Source: Ga0074130 sp035492055 (lineage in GTDB: Bacteria; Pseudomonadota; Gammaproteobacteria; Burkholderiales; Rhodocyclaceae). From it: a stretch of 9,580 nucleotides of DNA. The stretch spans positions 1 through 9,580 of the forward strand of contig DATJJR010000072.1 of assembly GCA_035492055.1 (NCBI GenBank), in the 5' to 3' direction. The notes beneath the pieces were generated by a model, which saw only the letters and a program-made list of their open reading frames with translations, made no database searches and was not told where the DNA came from. Shown here one piece after another: positions 6,417-9,580 of the stretch. How positions within the stretch are numbered: position 1 is the first letter of the stretch; each line of letters starts with the position of its first letter. Position numbers and translations under genes: made by a program.

Positions 6417-7535
6417 ATGATGAACGTCGACTGGGAAGAAAATGGCGTAGTACACGCGGCGATGTGGCGTTCCGAAAATGGCACCCCAGCGCCCAAACGC
6501 ATTGTCATCGCCGACGACGCGACTACCGCCGATGCGGCGTATCGACTGGCCTGCGAAGGCACAGCCTTGCTGTGGCGCGGCGATTTTCAGAACGCACGGC
6601 AATTGCTGCAAGCCATGGGCCGGCGCGCCGATCAAAAGAAAAAGAAATCGGACAACACAAAGAGCATCACGGAAACCTTCCATCTGCATCGCCAGGCGCA
6701 GTTGCAACGTGCGCGTACGCTGGGCATGTTGCTGATTCCGGTCGATGCCGGTCATCGCATTCCATTGCGTCGTGCGCCGGATGTAATGCAAGCCTGCCGT
6801 GAGGCATATGCCCACGATGACGGTGCCTATGTCGTTTCCCTGCGGGAATTGCAAGGCTTGATCGGCGCGCACGAATGGCGCAAGAACGGCGTACGCATTC
6901 CTGCGCTGAGTGCCGAGATACAACCGCATTACGGCGTGTTTTCACCAATCCGAGGTGAATATCTCGATTTGATTGCCGCAGCGCCGCTACCGTCGACCGA
7001 GCGGGCGTTCGATATCGGCACCGGTACCGCCGTCATTGCCGCGTTGCTGGCGAAGCGAGGCGTCAAGCAAGTCATCGCTACCGAATTGAATTCACGTGCG
7101 CTGGCATGTGCACGTGACAATGTTGCCCGCCTCGGACTGGAGAAGACGGTACACATTCAGGAAGCCGATCTTTTCCCGCAAGGAGAAGCACCGCTGATCG
7201 TCTGCAATCCGCCCTGGGTACCGGGCAGCGCGAACAGCCTGCTCGACCAAGCAATTTACGATCCCGAGAATCGCATGCTGCTGGGCTTTCTCAATGGGCT
7301 CGCATCGCACCTGAGCCCTGACGGCGAAGGTTGGCTGATTCTTTCTGATTTGGCCGAGCATCTGGGCCTGCGCTCGCGCGAATTTCTGTTACAGGCAATT
7401 CATACTGCCGGCTTGCAAGTGGTTGAGCGGCGGGATATTCGTCCGCGTCACGGCAAGGCAAGCGATGCGAACGATCCTTTGCATGCGGCACGCGCTGCCG
7501 AAGTGACGTCCTTGTGGCGGCTTGCACGGGCCTGA
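6417..7535 (+). CDS. Class I SAM-dependent methyltransferase, substrate unknown (RsmC/RlmG/PrmC-like NPPW type)
   Basis: The 372-residue protein has a C-terminal Rossmann methyltransferase domain. The SAM-binding motif FDIGTGTAV begins at residue 198, with D199. An acidic ribose-binding position follows in ATELNSRAL. The catalytic motif is N264-P265-P266-W267 (VCNPPWVPGS). NPPY/NPPW motifs are typical of enzymes that methylate amino groups of bases or glutamine, as in RsmC, RlmG and PrmC (family knowledge). The N-terminal 150 or so residues form a separate region that I do not recognise. It contains a lysine cluster (KKKK near residue 76) followed by a charged helix-like stretch, which could bind nucleic acid (inference). 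The frame is open upstream from 6147, but the ATG at 6417 has GAGG at 6405-6408 and begins 14 bases after ubiH. A second ATG follows immediately at 6420. It appears to be the last gene of the amgK-murU-pepP-ubiH unit; I see no clear terminator after it. Confidence 0.82.
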   Translation: MMNVDWEENGVVHAAMWRSENGTPAPKRIVIADDATTADAAYRLACEGTALLWRGDFQNARQLLQAMGRRADQKKKKSDNTKSITETFHLHRQAQLQRARTLGMLLIPVDAGHRIPLRRAPDVMQACREAYAHDDGAYVVSLRELQGLIGAHEWRKNGVRIPALSAEIQPHYGVFSPIRGEYLDLIAAAPLPSTERAFDIGTGTAVIAALLAKRGVKQVIATELNSRALACARDNVARLGLEKTVHIQEADLFPQGEAPLIVCNPPWVPGSANSLLDQAIYDPENRMLLGFLNGLASHLSPDGEGWLILSDLAEHLGLRSREFLLQAIHTAGLQVVERRDIRPRHGKASDANDPLHAARAAEVTSLWRLARA

Positions 7536-7610
7536 TACGCGTCAGCCAGCGCGCAGTCGGCACGCCCACAATCAGCCGGGCCTTCTGCCTAAAAAAAGAG
7601 CAATTTCAGT

Positions 7611-7646
7611 TTTCCGCAATCTGCCTTTGAGTTAGAATTGCGCCCC
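7611..7646 (+). promoter_or_regulatory. Candidate dusB-fis promoter with GC-rich discriminator
   Basis: TAGAAT at 7633-7638 matches the -10 consensus except at one base. Only a weak -35 (TTTCCG, 7611-7616, 16-bp spacer) is present. Directly downstream comes TGCGCCCC (7639-7646), a G/C-rich discriminator ending in a C run where the start site would lie. E. coli fis has a comparable GC-rich discriminator and starts with CTP, giving growth-rate and stringent control (established). Similar control here is inference. The rest of the 151-bp gap (7536-7686) shows an A7 tract at 7591-7597 and no hairpin-plus-U-run terminator for the upstream operon. Confidence 0.45.
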
Positions 7647-7686
7647 TTCCCTCCCGTATTTTTCCGCTTATTTCCTGTTCAGCGCC

Positions 7687-8718
7687 ATGGAATTCGCCGG
7701 CTTTACGCTCCGCAATAATCTGTTCGTTGCACCGATGGCCGGTGTAACGGATCGCCCGTTTCGCCAGCTTTGCAAGAAGCTTGGTGCGGGCGTGGCTGTG
7801 TCGGAAATGGTGACCTCGAATTCGCTGCTTTACGGTAGCGCCAAGACACGCCGCCGCGCCAATCATGATGGCGAAGCCGACCCGATCTCGGTGCAGATCG
7901 CCGGTGCCGATCCGAAGATGATGGAAGACGCTGCCCGCTACAACGTGGACGAGGGTGCGCAGATCATCGACATCAACATGGGTTGCCCGGCCAAGAAAGT
8001 GTGCAACGTCATGGCCGGTTCGGCACTGATGCAGAACGAGCCGCTGGTCGCTGAAATTCTTGAAGCCGTAGTGCGTGGTGCCGGCAATGTACCGGTGACA
8101 TTGAAATTCCGCACCGGCTGGAATCGTGAAAACAAGAATGCGCCAATGATCGCGCGCATCGCGCAGGAATCAGGCATTCGCGCCGTCGCCATTCACGGCC
8201 GTACACGTGCTGATCAATACATGGGCGATGCCGAGTACGACACCATCGCGCTGGTAAAGTCGCAGATCAATATCCCGGTCATTGCCAACGGCGATATCAC
8301 CTCGCCGCAGAAGGCCAAGTTCGTGCTCGACTACACCAAGGCCGATGGCGTGATGATCGGTCGTGCAGCCCAAGGTCGTCCGTGGATTTTTCGCGAGACC
8401 GAACATTTTCTGAATACCGGTGAACTATTGCCGCCGCCGCGCGTGGATGAAATCCACCGCATCATGCGTGAGCATTTGATCGATCTATATGGCTTCTACG
8501 GCGAGGAAACCGGCGTGCGCGTCGCGCGCAAGCACATCTCCTGGTACACCAAGGGATTGGTCGGTTCCGCCAATTTCCGTCATGCCATGAACAAGCTGCC
8601 GACGGTTGCCGAGCAGCTAGCTGCTACCGATGAATTTTTCCTTGCGCAGGCCGCCGAACATGAACGCCTGCGTTACGAGGACCCAGACGAAAATCAAACC
8701 GAGGTACTCGCTGCATGA
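7687..8718 (+). CDS. dusB: tRNA-dihydrouridine synthase DusB
   Basis: DusB reduces specific uridines in the D-loop of tRNA to dihydrouridine with FMN and NADPH. The protein is 343 residues, slightly longer than E. coli DusB (about 321) because of an extended acidic C-terminus ending near EDPDENQTEVLAA. The N-terminal FMN-binding motif APMAGVTDRPFR is at residues 15-26. The catalytic cysteine is C100 in INMGCPAKKVCN, the same number as in E. coli. K140 (LKFRTGWN) and H170 (IHGRTRAD) are the expected FMN- and substrate-site residues, and GRAAQGRPW at residues 225-233 binds the FMN phosphate. A helical tRNA-binding domain follows from about residue 245. The ATG at 7687 has no Shine-Dalgarno; the leader is strongly pyrimidine-rich. 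Its stop overlaps the fis start by 4 nt (ATGA), the conserved dusB-fis unit. Confidence 0.97.
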   Translation: MEFAGFTLRNNLFVAPMAGVTDRPFRQLCKKLGAGVAVSEMVTSNSLLYGSAKTRRRANHDGEADPISVQIAGADPKMMEDAARYNVDEGAQIIDINMGCPAKKVCNVMAGSALMQNEPLVAEILEAVVRGAGNVPVTLKFRTGWNRENKNAPMIARIAQESGIRAVAIHGRTRADQYMGDAEYDTIALVKSQINIPVIANGDITSPQKAKFVLDYTKADGVMIGRAAQGRPWIFRETEHFLNTGELLPPPRVDEIHRIMREHLIDLYGFYGEETGVRVARKHISWYTKGLVGSANFRHAMNKLPTVAEQLAATDEFFLAQAAEHERLRYEDPDENQTEVLAA

Positions 8719-8948
8719 GTTCGAGCGATCTGTCCGATTGCGTGCGCCGCACGCTCAACCGTTATTTCCGCGACCTTGAGGGCGAACGTCCCTGTGCGAT
8801 CTACGACATGGTGCTTGCCAACATCGAGAAACCGATGCTCGAAGTCGTCATGAAACAAGCCGATGGCAACCAGACCGTTGCCGCTGAAATTCTGGGTATC
8901 AATCGCAACACCTTGCGCCGCAAACTGACCGAACACGGTCTTCTGTAG
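8715..8948 (+). CDS. fis: DNA-binding protein Fis
   Basis: Fis is a small homodimeric nucleoid protein that bends DNA and regulates rRNA and many growth-related promoters. The 77-residue protein is shorter than the 98-residue E. coli Fis; betaproteobacterial Fis proteins are usually this short and lack most of the N-terminal beta-hairpin arm that E. coli Fis uses to activate Hin/Gin invertases. The dimerisation helices correspond to residues about 5-47, with LEGERPCAIYDMV matching the family pattern. The C-terminal helix-turn-helix covers about residues 50-74 (GNQTVAAEILGINRNTLRRK). The start overlaps the dusB stop, so translation is probably coupled. Expression is likely driven from the promoter upstream of dusB, as in E. 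coli. Confidence 0.95.
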   Translation: MSSSDLSDCVRRTLNRYFRDLEGERPCAIYDMVLANIEKPMLEVVMKQADGNQTVAAEILGINRNTLRRKLTEHGLL

Positions 8949-8999
8949 TTTCAAACCCTGCAATCGCTCCGCACGGGCACAGTCCGCGCCATTCATTCC

Positions 9000-9580
9000 A
9001 TGACAGTTAGCCAAGCCCTTCTCAGCGTTTCGGATAAAACCGGTGTTCTTGAATTTGCCAAGGAACTTGCCGGTCTCGGCGTGAAGCTGCTTTCCACAGG
9101 CGGTACAGCCAAACTGCTGCGCGATGCCGGCCTGACTGTGACCGATGTATCTGATTACACTGGCTTCCCGGAAATGCTTGACGGTCGAGTCAAGACGCTG
9201 CATCCCAAGGTTCACGGCGGCATTCTCGGTCGTCGCGATCTGAAGGAGCATACCGACACGATGGCGCAGCACGGCATTCCGCGCATTGATCTGGTGGTAG
9301 TGAATCTTTATCCGTTCCAGGCGACCGTTGCGAAGCCCGATGTCACGCTGGACGATGCGATCGAGAACATCGATATCGGCGGGCCGGCCATGGTGCGCGC
9401 CGCGGCGAAGAATCACGGCAATGAAGCCGGCGGCGTCGGCATCGTTACCGACCACGAAGACTACACCAGCGTCATCGCTGAGCTTAAAAACAACGGTGGC
9501 GCACTGTCCTATGCCACGCGCTTTGCCTTGGCCAAGAAGGCTTTTACGCATACTGCGCGCTATGACAGCGCCATCGCCAA
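9000..9580 (+). CDS. purH: Bifunctional AICAR transformylase/IMP cyclohydrolase PurH, N-terminal 193 residues (3' end outside window)
   Basis: PurH carries out the last two steps of purine synthesis: formylation of AICAR and ring closure to IMP. The visible part is the N-terminal IMP-cyclohydrolase domain. It begins LLSVSDKTGVLEFAKEL and LLSTGGTAKLL, continues with DGRVKTLHPKVHGGIL and NIDIGGPAMVRAAAKNH, and contains K66, Y104, D125 and K137, the positions reported as active-site residues in human ATIC. After H139 the sequence GNEAGGVG looks about four residues longer than in E. coli. The ATG at 9000 gives the usual N-terminus, but no clear Shine-Dalgarno is present. It lies 51 bp after fis; the gap holds no obvious terminator or promoter, so read-through from dusB-fis is possible. 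The transformylase domain is beyond the window. Confidence 0.97.
   Translation, partial: MTVSQALLSVSDKTGVLEFAKELAGLGVKLLSTGGTAKLLRDAGLTVTDVSDYTGFPEMLDGRVKTLHPKVHGGILGRRDLKEHTDTMAQHGIPRIDLVVVNLYPFQATVAKPDVTLDDAIENIDIGGPAMVRAAAKNHGNEAGGVGIVTDHEDYTSVIAELKNNGGALSYATRFALAKKAFTHTARYDSAIA

Noticed and set aside
7536..7610. Rho-independent terminator after the methyltransferase gene
   Set aside because: There is an A7 run at 7591-7597 but no plus-strand hairpin followed by T residues; on the minus strand there is no gene to terminate.
7600..7641. Inverted 6-mers GCAATT (7600-7605) and AATTGC (7636-7641) flanking the dusB promoter region
   Set aside because: Six-base arms 30 bp apart are easily found by chance and match no operator I know.
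8694..9551. A 285-codon open frame on the minus strand opposite fis and purH
   Set aside because: Antisense to two well-identified genes; no domain or ribosome site supports it.

Overview
The window is an ordinary chromosomal housekeeping segment of a betaproteobacterium, probably Burkholderiales and perhaps Oxalobacteraceae (family-level placement is inference). The basis is gene order (lptD divergent from amgK-murU; dusB-fis-purH), a 77-residue Fis of the betaproteobacterial type, and moderate-to-high GC coding sequence. No mobile element, CRISPR array, tRNA or rRNA was seen. Gene content is nearly complete: all intergenic gaps are 151 bp or shorter.

Layout. (1) Positions 1-2162, minus strand: the N-terminal 720 residues of LptD, the outer-membrane LPS translocon; its C-terminus lies outside the window. 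(2) Positions 2163-2285: a 123-bp divergent control region with two extended -10-like elements that face each other as an inverted repeat. (3) Positions 2286-7535, plus strand: a tightly packed set of five genes, amgK, murU, pepP, ubiH and a class I methyltransferase of unknown substrate. Junctions are a 1-nt overlap, a 4-nt overlap, a 3-nt gap and a 14-nt gap, so they are probably co-transcribed. (4) Positions 7536-7686: a 151-bp gap with a -10-like box, a C-rich discriminator and a pyrimidine-rich leader. (5) Positions 7687-9580, plus strand: dusB overlapping fis by 4 nt, then the 5' part of purH.

How the genes work together. LptD and AmgK/MurU both serve the cell envelope: LptD inserts LPS into the outer membrane, and AmgK plus MurU convert recycled MurNAc to UDP-MurNAc, bypassing de novo synthesis. 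PepP (proline aminopeptidase) and UbiH (ubiquinone hydroxylase) keep the pepP-ubiH adjacency known from E. coli, but ubiI does not follow; a methyltransferase does. DusB (tRNA dihydrouridine synthase) and Fis (nucleoid protein) form the widely conserved dusB-fis unit, followed by the purine gene purH.

I did not find a convincing new biological system. The points most worth a second look are the face-to-face promoter-like palindrome between lptD and amgK, the long Ala/Pro/Ser/Thr linker and missing N-terminal cysteine of LptD, the uncharacterised methyltransferase at the end of the envelope/quinone operon, and the C-rich, Shine-Dalgarno-less leader of dusB-fis.
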